This document shows, piece after piece, positions 17,308-25,518 of a DNA stretch of 64,000 nucleotides. Source of the stretch: Polaribacter sp. MED152 (GTDB taxonomy: Bacteria > Bacteroidota > Bacteroidia > Flavobacteriales > Flavobacteriaceae); NCBI RefSeq assembly GCF_000152945.2, contig NC_020830.1, positions 1,932,501 through 1,996,500 on the forward strand, given 5' to 3'. The notes beneath the pieces are model-generated. The model saw nothing but the letters and a program-made list of their open reading frames with translations, made no database searches and was not told the origin of the DNA. How positions within the stretch are numbered: the stretch's first letter is position 1; every line of letters starts with the position of its first letter. The position numbers and the translations under genes are program-made.

Positions 17308-17748
17308 TTATTTTGCTATTATCATTCCTGCTATAGTACCTCTACAAATCAGCTCATTCTTGTCATTAAACATTTTAACTTTGCATTTCAATTTACTAAA
17401 TCTAAAATATTCTTTTTCTGAAATTACAGTAACTTTCTCATTAGGTAAAACTGGTAAAAAGAAATCAATTTGATTTGAAGTTAGTGCAATTTTTGGTTTT
17501 TTCTCTGATGAAATTTTATCTTTTAACAAGTAAATTCCTAAACAAACTACACCAATTTGAGCCATAGTTTCAGTAAGAATTACACCTGGAGTAATGGGAT
17601 TATCTTTAAAATGACCTTCGTAAAAAGATTCATTTTTTTGAAATGTGTAATTTCCTGAAATTCCATTTTCTGAGATTTCAATAAGCTCATCAACAAACAA
17701 GAACGGTTTTTGATAGGGTAATAATTCTATTATTTCTTTAAATTTCAC
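17308..17748 (-). CDS. FabZ-like 3-hydroxyacyl-ACP dehydratase
   Basis: A hot-dog fold dehydratase. FYEGHFKDNPITPGVILTETMAQ carries the catalytic His46 and Glu60 in FabZ order, after the opening LLPYQKPFLFVDELIEI. I start it at a GTG (17748), two bases past the upstream stop. This gives 146 residues, the usual FabZ size, with FabZ homology from the first residues. The longer frame (to 17835) would overlap the SnoaL-like gene by 86 bp with no family support. It would remove water from the beta-hydroxyacyl chain in the cluster's elongation cycle. Confidence 0.85.
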   Translation of the reverse strand: MKFKEIIELLPYQKPFLFVDELIEISENGISGNYTFQKNESFYEGHFKDNPITPGVILTETMAQIGVVCLGIYLLKDKISSEKKPKIALTSNQIDFFLPVLPNEKVTVISEKEYFRFSKLKCKVKMFNDKNELICRGTIAGMIIAK

Positions 17749-17749
17749 A

Positions 17750-18127
17750 CTAATACATGGTATTTGGATTTGCTGATTTTTTTGGTATTTGCTGTATAGC
17801 ATCCCAATGTTCGCAGATTTTACCTTTATCATCAAATCTGAAAAAATCCATTGTTACATATTCATCATTTTCTGGCCAAGTTTGATGCGTATGTAGCGCA
17901 ACCAAATCGCCTTCTGCAATGCATCTTACAAACTCAATAGATTTTTTAGGATACTCTTGTTGCATTCTATAAAAATAATTGATAAACCCTTCTATACCAT
18001 CTGCAACATCTGGATTATGCTGTATATATTCATCTCCAACAAATTTTTCCACAGCTAATTTTGGGTTACCTAAATATGCTATTTTGTAAAAAGCTATTGC
18101 ATTTTTCTTGTTTTCTTCTAAACTCAT
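17750..18127 (-). CDS. SnoaL-like NTF2-fold protein
   Basis: A 125-residue cytosolic protein of the SnoaL/NTF2 superfamily. The N-terminal helix (NKKNAIAFYKIAYLGNPKLAVEKFV) is followed by EYIQHNPDVADGIEGFINYF and ALHTHQTWPENDEYVTMDFFRFDDKGKICEHWDAIQQIP, which closely follow the known SnoaL-like proteins with His/Asp pocket residues. In polyketide pathways relatives act as cyclases or hydroxylases, while many are stand-alone proteins of unknown role. Its position between the SDR (3 bp upstream) and the dehydratase suggests a step in this pathway. Confidence 0.85.
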   Translation of the reverse strand: MSLEENKKNAIAFYKIAYLGNPKLAVEKFVGDEYIQHNPDVADGIEGFINYFYRMQQEYPKKSIEFVRCIAEGDLVALHTHQTWPENDEYVTMDFFRFDDKGKICEHWDAIQQIPKKSANPNTMY

Positions 18128-18130
18128 AAT

Positions 18131-18928
18131 CTAATTTAAACTTTCTCCTCCATCAACTTTAAGAGTAGTACCATTAATCCAAGAAGCTTCATCTTTGCAC
18201 AATAAATACACCACATTTGCAATATTTTCAGGTGTTGTTAGCTGTTGAAACGGATTTCGTTTTAACGTGTGTGCTTTAATTTCATCACTATTTGGAATTC
18301 TATTTAATGAAGCAGTATTTGTAACTCCTGCTTGTATGCAATTGGCTCTAATACCAAACTTTGCAAATTCTAAAGCAATGTTTCTAGAAATAGCTTCTAA
18401 TGCCACTTTAGCAGCAGAAACTGCAGCGTAATTTTGCCAAGGCTTGGTATTACCTTCACTTGTAAAACTGATGATTCTTGCGTCTTCTGCAAACAATTTT
18501 TTATCAAAAATGGCTTTAAACCAATCCCATAAGCTAATAGCCATAGCATTTATGGTGATTTGAAAATCATCATTCTGTAAAGTTTGACTGTCTTCTGAAA
18601 CCATAGGCTTTAAATTGCCTTTTGCTATAGAATGAACCAAAGTTTTCACCCTACCATTTTCACCTAGTTTATCTTGTAAATTTGCTAAAACAAGATCTCT
18701 TTTATCTGTATTTAAAGCATCGATATTAAAACTTAAGAATTGAACATTCTCATTTTTTATTTCTTGAAATTGATTTTCAATCTCTTCTTTTTGAGACCTT
18801 GAATTTCTATGAACAACGCAAATATGTATACCGTGTTTTGCTAGTTTTTTGGCTGTAGCTAAACCTAAACCACTAGAGCCTCCTAAAACTAACGCCCATT
18901 CGTTTTTATGTTCAAATTCTCTATTCAT
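18131..18928 (-). CDS. SDR oxidoreductase, enoyl-ACP reductase-like (FabI/FabL type)
   Basis: A 265-residue Rossmann protein with the NAD(P) motif GGSSGLG at residues 16-22. The catalytic pair is Tyr167 and Lys174, spaced Y-x6-K (NYAAVSAAKVALEAISR), the enoyl reductase pattern of FabI/FabL; ordinary SDR ketoreductases have Y-x3-K. The C-terminal substrate loop and GTTLKVDGGES ending are normal. This suggests it reduces the enoyl-ACP product of the neighbouring FabZ-like enzyme. No separate beta-ketoreductase is in the cluster, so that step may use housekeeping FabG. It starts after a short intergenic repeat that separates it from the type III PKS. Confidence 0.85.
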   Translation of the reverse strand: MNREFEHKNEWALVLGGSSGLGLATAKKLAKHGIHICVVHRNSRSQKEEIENQFQEIKNENVQFLSFNIDALNTDKRDLVLANLQDKLGENGRVKTLVHSIAKGNLKPMVSEDSQTLQNDDFQITINAMAISLWDWFKAIFDKKLFAEDARIISFTSEGNTKPWQNYAAVSAAKVALEAISRNIALEFAKFGIRANCIQAGVTNTASLNRIPNSDEIKAHTLKRNPFQQLTTPENIANVVYLLCKDEASWINGTTLKVDGGESLN

Positions 18929-18939
18929 TTTATTTATTT

Positions 18940-18972
18940 TATGAGATGCTTAAACAAGTTCAACATGACAAA
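18940..18972. repeat. Dispersed palindromic-type intergenic repeat
   Basis: The 55-bp gap between the SDR and type III PKS genes holds GAGATGCTTAAACAAGTTC and then AACATGAC. This closely resembles the short imperfect inverted repeat (GATGCTGAAACAAGTTCAGCATGAC-like) that I know as common between genes in many Flavobacteriaceae. The two arms, ATGCT and its partner around AAGTTCAACAT, can form a small hairpin. Only this copy is evident in the window. Confidence 0.45.
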
Positions 18973-18983
18973 AATATCTTTTG

Positions 18984-20036
18984 TCACCATTCTAACAATA
19001 TTCTTTGTGCTGAAAATCCTGGGCCAAAACTTAGCATAATTCCACGTTCGCCTTTTGCTGGATTTCTGTCCATGAATCTTTCTAAAACATATAAAACAGT
19101 AGCACTAGACATGTTACCATACAAACGTAAAACTTCTTTTGTATCGTTTATATTTTTGCCTAAAACACCAAATAATTCTTCTACTGTTTGTACAATTTTT
19201 TTTCCTCCAGGATGAAAAATTAAGTGATCTATATTTTGAATCGTTAGGTTATTTCTTTCTAAAAAAGGATTTATAATTTTAGGAAAATGATCTGCAATTT
19301 TTTGAGGTACCTCTTTGTCTAAAATCATTTGTAAACCAGAATTTACGAGTTTAAAACCCATCATATGTGTAGCATCATAAAAATGATACATGGCTTCATC
19401 TACAATTTTAGGGCCTTTATCTTCATCATAAGAAGATAAAATTACTGCTGATGCTCCATCACCAAAAATTGCAGCACTTACAATGTTAGTCATGGAATAA
19501 TCTTCTAACTGAAATGTTGCTGTAGGTGCTTCTACTGCAACTACTGCAGCCCTCTTATTTGGGTTAGATTTTAGAAAGTTCTTAGCATAAATAATACCAG
19601 AAACACCAGCTGCACAACCCATTTCTGTAACAGGTAAACGCACAACATCCTGTTTCATTTCTAGAGAATTAATCAAATAAGCATCCATAGAAGGTATCAT
19701 AATACCAGTGCAACTTACAGTAATAATGTAATCTAAATCTGTAGCTTTTAAATTGGCTTTTTCTAATGATTTTTTTAAAGATTGCTCTGCTAATTTTACA
19801 ACTTCTCTAGCATAAATATTATTTTTTTCTTCAAAAGAAGTGGCTGTAAACACTTCTTCTGGATCCATAATTGAATATCTTTTGTCTACTGCTGCACCTT
19901 CAAAAAGTTTAATTACTTTTCGCTGAAAACGCGTGTCTTGATCTTGCATCCATAGTTTTACAAAGGGAATAATATCTTTGGTTTCTCTATAATATTTTGG
20001 AAGTTGCTTTGCAACCGAAGTTATTTTTACTGCCAT
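18984..20036 (-). CDS. Type III polyketide synthase (chalcone synthase superfamily)
   Basis: A homodimeric ketosynthase that extends a starter acyl group with malonyl-CoA and cyclises the polyketone to a resorcinol, pyrone or similar ring. The 350-residue protein has the triad Cys141 (TEMGCAAGVSGI), His275 (IFHPGGKKI) and Asn308 (RLYGNMSSATVLYVL), and the C-terminal GFGPG-loop equivalent (LSFGPGFSAQRILLEW). Length matches bacterial members such as BpsA/SrsA. It lies directly against the methyltransferase gene with no gap. Type III PKS genes of this kind are frequent in Flavobacteriaceae; I know of no characterised product for them. The starter is probably a fatty acyl group made by the neighbouring enzymes (inference). 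Confidence 0.93.
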   Translation of the reverse strand: MAVKITSVAKQLPKYYRETKDIIPFVKLWMQDQDTRFQRKVIKLFEGAAVDKRYSIMDPEEVFTATSFEEKNNIYAREVVKLAEQSLKKSLEKANLKATDLDYIITVSCTGIMIPSMDAYLINSLEMKQDVVRLPVTEMGCAAGVSGIIYAKNFLKSNPNKRAAVVAVEAPTATFQLEDYSMTNIVSAAIFGDGASAVILSSYDEDKGPKIVDEAMYHFYDATHMMGFKLVNSGLQMILDKEVPQKIADHFPKIINPFLERNNLTIQNIDHLIFHPGGKKIVQTVEELFGVLGKNINDTKEVLRLYGNMSSATVLYVLERFMDRNPAKGERGIMLSFGPGFSAQRILLEW

Positions 20037-20747
20037 TTATCTTTTTAAAATCCACAAATAACGAAAAGCCCATTTCCAACTAATATTAGGTTTTACGTTA
20101 ATTTTATGAGACATTTTTACTAAATCTTTTCTCTTAAAACCTCTTAGAACTGAGGTTAAACCATCTTCAATAATCATTTTATTGCTAATGAAAATTGATA
20201 ACAACATAAATAAATAATAGGCTAATTTATGTCTGTGTAAATCATTTACAACTACCCCAATCTTTGTTTGATTTAAGGTATTATTTAAAAAAGAAATTAA
20301 CTCCTTTTCTTTAAAGTGATGTAAAAACAAGGTTGCTAAAACAACATCGAACTTTTCAGCTTTAAAATCATCAGAAAAAATATCTTGAGTTTCAAAAGTT
20401 AGTTCTGGATATGCTGCAGATAATTCATTGGCATATGCAATTGCTGTTGGGTTTGCGTCTACACCAATCAATCTAAATTTAAAACTATGTGTTCTACCAA
20501 ATTTTGCAACATCTCTTAAAATATCTCCATGGCCACAACCAATATCTACAATGGTTATTTCTTGCTCTTTTGAATGATTTTCTAAAATCTTTTTTAAGCC
20601 ATTAATAGTTACTTTATTGCCTCCTAACCATCTGTTTATATTTTCTAATTTATCTAAAGTATCGCGTAATAAATCACCTCCAATAGAAAAATCGTCCATC
20701 AATTCTTCTTTGTTTGTTCTTTGTTTTGTACTGATAAAAAAGTCCAT
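20037..20747 (-). CDS. Class I SAM-dependent methyltransferase
   Basis: A 236-residue methyltransferase. Motif I is VDIGCGHGDILRDVAKFG (about residues 71-88), the acidic ribose-binding residue is in IGVDANPTAIAYANELS, and the post-II motif is DVVLATLFLHHFKEKEL. The N-terminal part resembles the cap of small-molecule methyltransferases. It overlaps the flavoprotein stop by one base and abuts the type III PKS. A PKS/methyltransferase/flavoprotein trio also occurs in phenolic-lipid clusters such as srsABC of Streptomyces griseus, which suggests O- or C-methylation of the aromatic product. Confidence 0.88.
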   Translation of the reverse strand: MDFFISTKQRTNKEELMDDFSIGGDLLRDTLDKLENINRWLGGNKVTINGLKKILENHSKEQEITIVDIGCGHGDILRDVAKFGRTHSFKFRLIGVDANPTAIAYANELSAAYPELTFETQDIFSDDFKAEKFDVVLATLFLHHFKEKELISFLNNTLNQTKIGVVVNDLHRHKLAYYLFMLLSIFISNKMIIEDGLTSVLRGFKRKDLVKMSHKINVKPNISWKWAFRYLWILKR

Positions 20748-21883
20748 TATAATTTTATTGGTTTTCCATGAGTTTGCTTAATAATAATAGGTAATAAAAA
20801 CGGAATTTTTCTTACCACTTGTAATAAAAAATTAGCCATTTTATCATTTCTAAACAACATTGCAATAAAATGACCTGCTTTTAAACGCCATTTAAATTGT
20901 TTATTCCACTTTGAAATATACTCGTTTTCTAATTGTTTTCTTGATAAAATTTGCCCATCTAAATAATTTAGAATGAGTTTAGATGCAATTTGTGCAGATT
21001 GTATGGCCATACTCATGCCATTGCCACACAAAGGATGAATCATTCCTGCAGAATCACCACTCATAATCATATGGTTTTCTACTGGATTCTTAGTTTCGAA
21101 AGAAATTTGACTAATAGATAAAGGCTCATCAAAAATTGGTGTTGATTGTTTAAAAATAGCTCTTAAAAATTCGTTCTTAAACACTTCATTTTCTTGAAAA
21201 TCAGCAATATTTTTATACTTTTTAAAAGAGGAAAAGTTAGTTATATAACATAGGTTAATCACGTCTTTTTCTACTTTAGAAACGCCACAATAACCACCTT
21301 TAAAATTATGCAGTGCCACTTTATTTGCATCGAATTTACCCTTTACATGAATTTTAACACCTAAATAAGGTGATTTCTTTTTAATAAAATCGCGTTCTAA
21401 TTTTACATCTAATAAAGAACGCTTGCCAAAAGCACCAATGGCAATTTTACTGTAAAAATTCTCACTATTCTTAGTTTGAACCTCAAATATATCGTTATTA
21501 AAACGAGTTGATACAACAGTATCTTGGAGTATTATTACTCCATTTTCTTTTGCTTTTTCAGATAATATATAATCTAGCTGATAACGTGAAATTCCAAAAC
21601 CTCCTAAAGGCAATTTTGCAGAAACAAGCTTGTTATTGGTTGTAGATAGCTGAAAATTATTGATTTTAACTGCCCCAAAATCAAAAGGGTTGATTCCTAA
21701 AAAAGACAAATAAGGCAATACTTCATTAGAAATATATTCACCACAAACCTTATGTTTTGGATAGCTGTTTTTTTCTATCAACAAAACTGATTTCCCAAAT
21801 TTTGAAAGATGAATAGCATTGCATAGGCCTGCTAAACCACCACCAATTATAATTGTATCAAAATTTTCTGGGGTTTGTTTCAT
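20747..21883 (-). CDS. FAD-dependent oxidoreductase (geranylgeranyl reductase / FixC-like)
   Basis: A 378-residue group A flavoprotein. The FAD motif is DTIIIGGGLAGLCNAIHLSKFG (about residues 9-30), followed by KVCGEYISNEVLPYLSFLG, typical of the FixC/geranylgeranyl reductase branch. The second FAD motif is MSGDSAGMIHPLCGNGMSMAIQSA near 272-295. It is the first gene of the minus-strand cluster. By analogy to SrsC, it may hydroxylate or oxidise the type III PKS product to a quinone. It could instead reduce double bonds, as other FixC relatives do. Confidence 0.88.
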   Translation of the reverse strand: MKQTPENFDTIIIGGGLAGLCNAIHLSKFGKSVLLIEKNSYPKHKVCGEYISNEVLPYLSFLGINPFDFGAVKINNFQLSTTNNKLVSAKLPLGGFGISRYQLDYILSEKAKENGVIILQDTVVSTRFNNDIFEVQTKNSENFYSKIAIGAFGKRSLLDVKLERDFIKKKSPYLGVKIHVKGKFDANKVALHNFKGGYCGVSKVEKDVINLCYITNFSSFKKYKNIADFQENEVFKNEFLRAIFKQSTPIFDEPLSISQISFETKNPVENHMIMSGDSAGMIHPLCGNGMSMAIQSAQIASKLILNYLDGQILSRKQLENEYISKWNKQFKWRLKAGHFIAMLFRNDKMANFLLQVVRKIPFLLPIIIKQTHGKPIKL

Positions 21884-21930
21884 TCCTCTAATTTAATCAA
21901 TAAGAAGAAAAAATGCTTGCTATTCCAGTA

Positions 21931-24339
21931 TTATTCTTTGATAAATTTGGTAGAAATTGAATTTCGTTTGATAAAATATATGCCTTTGGCTAATGGTGTT
22001 ACATTTAAAGTTCCTTGATTTGAAGTAATTTTTTTACTTAGAATTCTTTTACCCTTTATATCAAAAACCTCTATTGTTCCGATTTCTTTATTCGCCGTAA
22101 TTTGTAACAAATTCGAGGTTGGGTTTGGATAATATTGAACCTGATTATCGACCAAATTAATGTCTTCCAATGAAAGTGAAGCACAAGAATCATTACCAAA
22201 AATTTGAACCTCTTCATAACTATTCCAACCACTACCTTCTGAGTTGCCATAACCAAAAATTCGAATAAATTGTACTTCTTGAAAAGGTGAAAAATCGAAA
22301 TCTTCAAAACCTACTGTGGTTCCTGAACTTGTAAGTATCCCTGTAACATCTGTAAAATTTGTACCATCAACAGAAGTTGCAATTTTAAAAGAAGATGTTC
22401 TTGAATCGCCTTTATGAAAGTAAATTTTTACACTAGTTACTGTTTTTTTACAATATAAATTATAGGTCAAATATGCAGAACCATTAGATGAATTTGCAGA
22501 CCATCTTGTAGAATCATCTCCATCTAAAGTGTTTTCTGGAATATTAATTCCACCTTCTTGTGTACCAACACCTGTAACTGTAATCCCTGTAAGTACAACA
22601 GCATCATTTGCACTAAAAGTACCATCAGATTGTGAGACATTAATTGTTTGATTTAAAGTACCACCAACTTCAGAAATGGTGATAATTGCAGATCTTATTG
22701 AACCAGTTGTATTATTTGTTGTGGTAGCTGCAACCGTTTGTGAATTGACACCATCACTAACGTTTAAAGATAACCAATCTGCATTTTCTGAAATGGTCCA
22801 ATTTACATTCGCACTTACGTCAAAATTTAGATTTCCTCCAGAAATTGAAAAATTCAATTCATTTGTAGAAGTATTTAAAAATGGTGAAGGAGAAGATAAA
22901 AAGCCAATTTTTACACCAACATCATCTGCTATATATGGTAATTTAGATCCATTAGCACCAAACTCTTCTGCACCAGCATCAACAATGGCGTCTCTTGTAC
23001 CACCCAAAACGTCTTCAGTTACAAATGAATAAGCGCCAATACTTGCATCAATAGGAGCACTACCAGCTTTTATCCTATGAAAATTACCATCATCAACCAT
23101 ATCTGAATTAGACAAATTGGTTAAGTTGCCTTCAGAAACAAAATTCCCTGATGGAGTTGTATTAATTTGATATGCATTTATACTTGTATTGTACATAATA
23201 TTATTGGCAACCGTTAAATTAACTGGTTCTTCTGTACCTCCTAAAGAGGTTCCAATTCTTATAGCATAATCACAGTTTACAAAGGTGTTATTTACAACTT
23301 GAGCATTTTTTACCTGATAATACTGGTTTAATGCTGAGTTTGTAACACCATTCATTACATTTATACCACCTGTTACATTAGAAGATGAGCCAGTTGGTTT
23401 AAAAGAGTTAATACCTTCTATGTAATTGTTATATACCTTATGATCTTCTCCAATAATTCTTATACCTCCTGTAAATGAGTTATTATTTGCAAAGAAATAA
23501 TTGTTAAAAACTTCACAGCCATTTCCATGCCTTAAGGTTAACGTTCCTTGATAATCTCTAAAAGTATTGTTGTAATATTTGTTTTTTCCGCTCTTGTTAG
23601 ATATAATTTCTACCTCTCCAGACCAATTGTAGAAATAATTATCATAAACTTCTGAATAGGAATCTGATAAAGAAGTGGTACTAGTTCCAATTCGAATAGC
23701 ATCTTGATCATTTAACCCGTTAATATCATTATCTACAGGTACTCTATCTGCAAAATAATTATGATGAATTTTTAAATAATCTTCATTTGAATTACTTCTA
23801 TTGTCATTTATAATACTGCCAACACCATATTTACCAATAAAAGAATTGTGCGAAATTTCGTTGTACTGACCATCAATGATGTAAACCCATTTAAACTTTA
23901 ATGTTTTTTGAGCATCTGTGCCATTATAAGCATCAATCTTATTGTTTGTTACTGTACAATTGTCACATTGATTTAATTCAAAAACGGGTTCAATTGTATT
24001 TCCATTTTCTATTAAATTTGATGGATTTTGGAAGATTAAACCAGAAACTGTAATGTAAGTTCCTCTCATGTAAACACGAGAATTACCTGTTAAAAAAACA
24101 GAACCTGGATTCTGAGCTTTAACAACAATAGGTGAAGAGTTGGTTCCGTTTTTATTAATATTTACAAATACATTGTTGTAACTACCATCTTTTAAAATAA
24201 TTTCTGAACCTGCATTGGCATTAGAAATTGCAGTTTCCAACTCAGCATTTGTAGAAACCAATTGCGCATTTATTGAAATTGACCAAAATAGAGAAAGAAA
24301 AATTATAGGAAAAAACTTTTTATTTGATATCATATACAT
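21931..24339 (-). CDS. Secreted PL6-family alginate lyase-like enzyme with BACON, F5/8C and T9SS domains
   Basis: An 802-residue secreted polysaccharide lyase. The signal peptide covers about residues 1-25 (ending NAQ). Residues 27-440 match the parallel beta-helix of the chondroitinase B/alginate lyase PL6 family (VSTNAELETAISNANAGSEI, later NDRSNSNEDYLKIHHNYFADR and LRHGNGCEVFNNYFF). A BACON-like domain follows (about 490-570, NWTISENADWLSLN), then an F5/8C discoidin carbohydrate-binding domain (about 575-715), then a type IX secretion sorting domain (YYPNPTSNLLQI to KGIYFIKR). The substrate is most likely alginate, but PL6 also includes glycosaminoglycan lyases. No susC/susD pair is nearby. 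A GntR-like palindrome lies at its promoter. Confidence 0.88.
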   Translation of the reverse strand: MYMISNKKFFPIIFLSLFWSISINAQLVSTNAELETAISNANAGSEIILKDGSYNNVFVNINKNGTNSSPIVVKAQNPGSVFLTGNSRVYMRGTYITVSGLIFQNPSNLIENGNTIEPVFELNQCDNCTVTNNKIDAYNGTDAQKTLKFKWVYIIDGQYNEISHNSFIGKYGVGSIINDNRSNSNEDYLKIHHNYFADRVPVDNDINGLNDQDAIRIGTSTTSLSDSYSEVYDNYFYNWSGEVEIISNKSGKNKYYNNTFRDYQGTLTLRHGNGCEVFNNYFFANNNSFTGGIRIIGEDHKVYNNYIEGINSFKPTGSSSNVTGGINVMNGVTNSALNQYYQVKNAQVVNNTFVNCDYAIRIGTSLGGTEEPVNLTVANNIMYNTSINAYQINTTPSGNFVSEGNLTNLSNSDMVDDGNFHRIKAGSAPIDASIGAYSFVTEDVLGGTRDAIVDAGAEEFGANGSKLPYIADDVGVKIGFLSSPSPFLNTSTNELNFSISGGNLNFDVSANVNWTISENADWLSLNVSDGVNSQTVAATTTNNTTGSIRSAIITISEVGGTLNQTINVSQSDGTFSANDAVVLTGITVTGVGTQEGGINIPENTLDGDDSTRWSANSSNGSAYLTYNLYCKKTVTSVKIYFHKGDSRTSSFKIATSVDGTNFTDVTGILTSSGTTVGFEDFDFSPFQEVQFIRIFGYGNSEGSGWNSYEEVQIFGNDSCASLSLEDINLVDNQVQYYPNPTSNLLQITANKEIGTIEVFDIKGKRILSKKITSNQGTLNVTPLAKGIYFIKRNSISTKFIKE

Positions 24340-24346
24340 ACAAATT

Positions 24347-24364
24347 AAATTGGTTAACCAATTT
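24347..24364. promoter_or_regulatory. Perfect 18-bp palindrome, GntR/FadR-type operator candidate
   Basis: AAATTGGTTAACCAATTT is its own reverse complement. It lies 7 bp upstream of the lyase start codon and 8 bp downstream of a near-consensus -7 box (TATATTTA, minus strand, 24373-24380), so it covers the expected transcription start. Outside the central two bases it is identical to the E. coli ExuR/UxuR consensus AAATTGGTATACCAATTT, which binds hexuronate-responsive GntR regulators. Confidence 0.6.
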
Positions 24365-24408
24365 TAGGTTTGTAAATATAGATATTTTAAATTGGAAACA
24401 TTCTGCAT

Positions 24409-25518
24409 TTAATCAAGTAGTTCTGCTAATTCTTTACCTATTAAACTACCTATTGCAACACCCATTCCTCCTAAACGAATACCACAGAAAACATGGTTAG
24501 ATATTTGTTTAACTATAGCCTTTTTTTGATTTCCAACACCCATAATTCCACTCCATCTATGTTCTATTTCAAAAGCTGTATTTGGCAAAATAGTTTCTTT
24601 TAAAATTTTTTCAAGTTCATTTTGAATAATTTTGGTTTTACCAAACTCTGTTGTTTCTTCTGTTTTAAAATCTAAATTTCTACCTCCACCAAAAAGAATT
24701 CTATTATTAATATTTCTAAAATAATAATAGCCTTTGTCTAAATGAAAAGTACCCTGAATATGTAAATTTTGAATTGGCTTTGTAATCAGTACTTGTGCTC
24801 TGGCTGGCTTTATATTTTCTTGTATTAATTTATTAGAAAATCCGTTAGTAGCAAATAGCAATTTATTTGTGTAAAAATCTAATCTGTTGGTTTTTACAAT
24901 AACATTAGTGGAGTTTTCTTTATAATCTTCAACACAAATAGAATTTAAAATTTTAACACCTAGTTTTTGTGCTTTTAGCAGCATTTGAGACATCATTTTA
25001 CCTGTGTCTAATTGACCTTCAAAATTGTTTACAATGTACTTTGAATATATATTTTGAAACTTAAAAGTATTATCACAAGTTGTAAAAACATCAGCTTTAA
25101 AAATCGGTTGTAACAGCGCGTTTATTTTATCTTTTTGGGTTATACACTTTTCAAAAAAACCTTCAGAATCGGATAATTCAAAGCCCTTTTTTTGCTGAAA
25201 GTCAATTGCATTATCGCCTAAATTTTCTCTTAAAAATTGCAATCCTTTCCAACGTTTATAAACCAAATTATAAACCTCTTCTTTTGTATGAGAACTTAAA
25301 TCATCTATTAATTCAGATAGGCTACCAAAACAAGCAAAACCAGCATTTTTAGTACTTGCTCCTTGAGGTAAAGTGCCTTTTTCTAAAACTAAAATTTTAG
25401 CATTTGGGTGCTTTCTTTTTAAGGAAATTGCGCAATTTAAACCCACAATTCCACTACCAACAATTGTAAAATCGATGTTAGAAAACCATTCTTTTAACTC
25501 CCAATAACTATAATTCAT
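24409..25518 (-). CDS. FAD-dependent oxidoreductase (DAO/GlpO family)
   Basis: A 369-residue protein with the FAD-binding motif FTIVGSGIVGLNCAISLKR (about residues 17-35) and KGTLPQGASTKNAGFACFGS, the DAO-family segment that contacts FAD. The C-terminal part (RNINNRILFGGGRNLDF, HRWSGIMGVGN, then FCGIRLGGMGVAIGS) is typical of amine or amino-acid oxidases such as glycine oxidase and sarcosine oxidase relatives. The substrate is unknown. It abuts the GNAT gene with no gap, and dinB lies upstream on the same strand. Confidence 0.85.
   Translation of the reverse strand: MNYSYWELKEWFSNIDFTIVGSGIVGLNCAISLKRKHPNAKILVLEKGTLPQGASTKNAGFACFGSLSELIDDLSSHTKEEVYNLVYKRWKGLQFLRENLGDNAIDFQQKKGFELSDSEGFFEKCITQKDKINALLQPIFKADVFTTCDNTFKFQNIYSKYIVNNFEGQLDTGKMMSQMLLKAQKLGVKILNSICVEDYKENSTNVIVKTNRLDFYTNKLLFATNGFSNKLIQENIKPARAQVLITKPIQNLHIQGTFHLDKGYYYFRNINNRILFGGGRNLDFKTEETTEFGKTKIIQNELEKILKETILPNTAFEIEHRWSGIMGVGNQKKAIVKQISNHVFCGIRLGGMGVAIGSLIGKELAELLD

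Noticed and set aside
18946..19215. Plus-strand open frame of 89 codons opposite the type III PKS
   Set aside because: It is antisense to the conserved PKS C-terminus and has no recognisable domain.
14771..21883. Flexirubin/dialkylresorcinol (DarA/DarB) cluster
   Set aside because: No DarA-type or DarB (KAS III-like) genes, no ammonia lyase and no aryl-polyene set. The ring-forming enzyme is a type III PKS.
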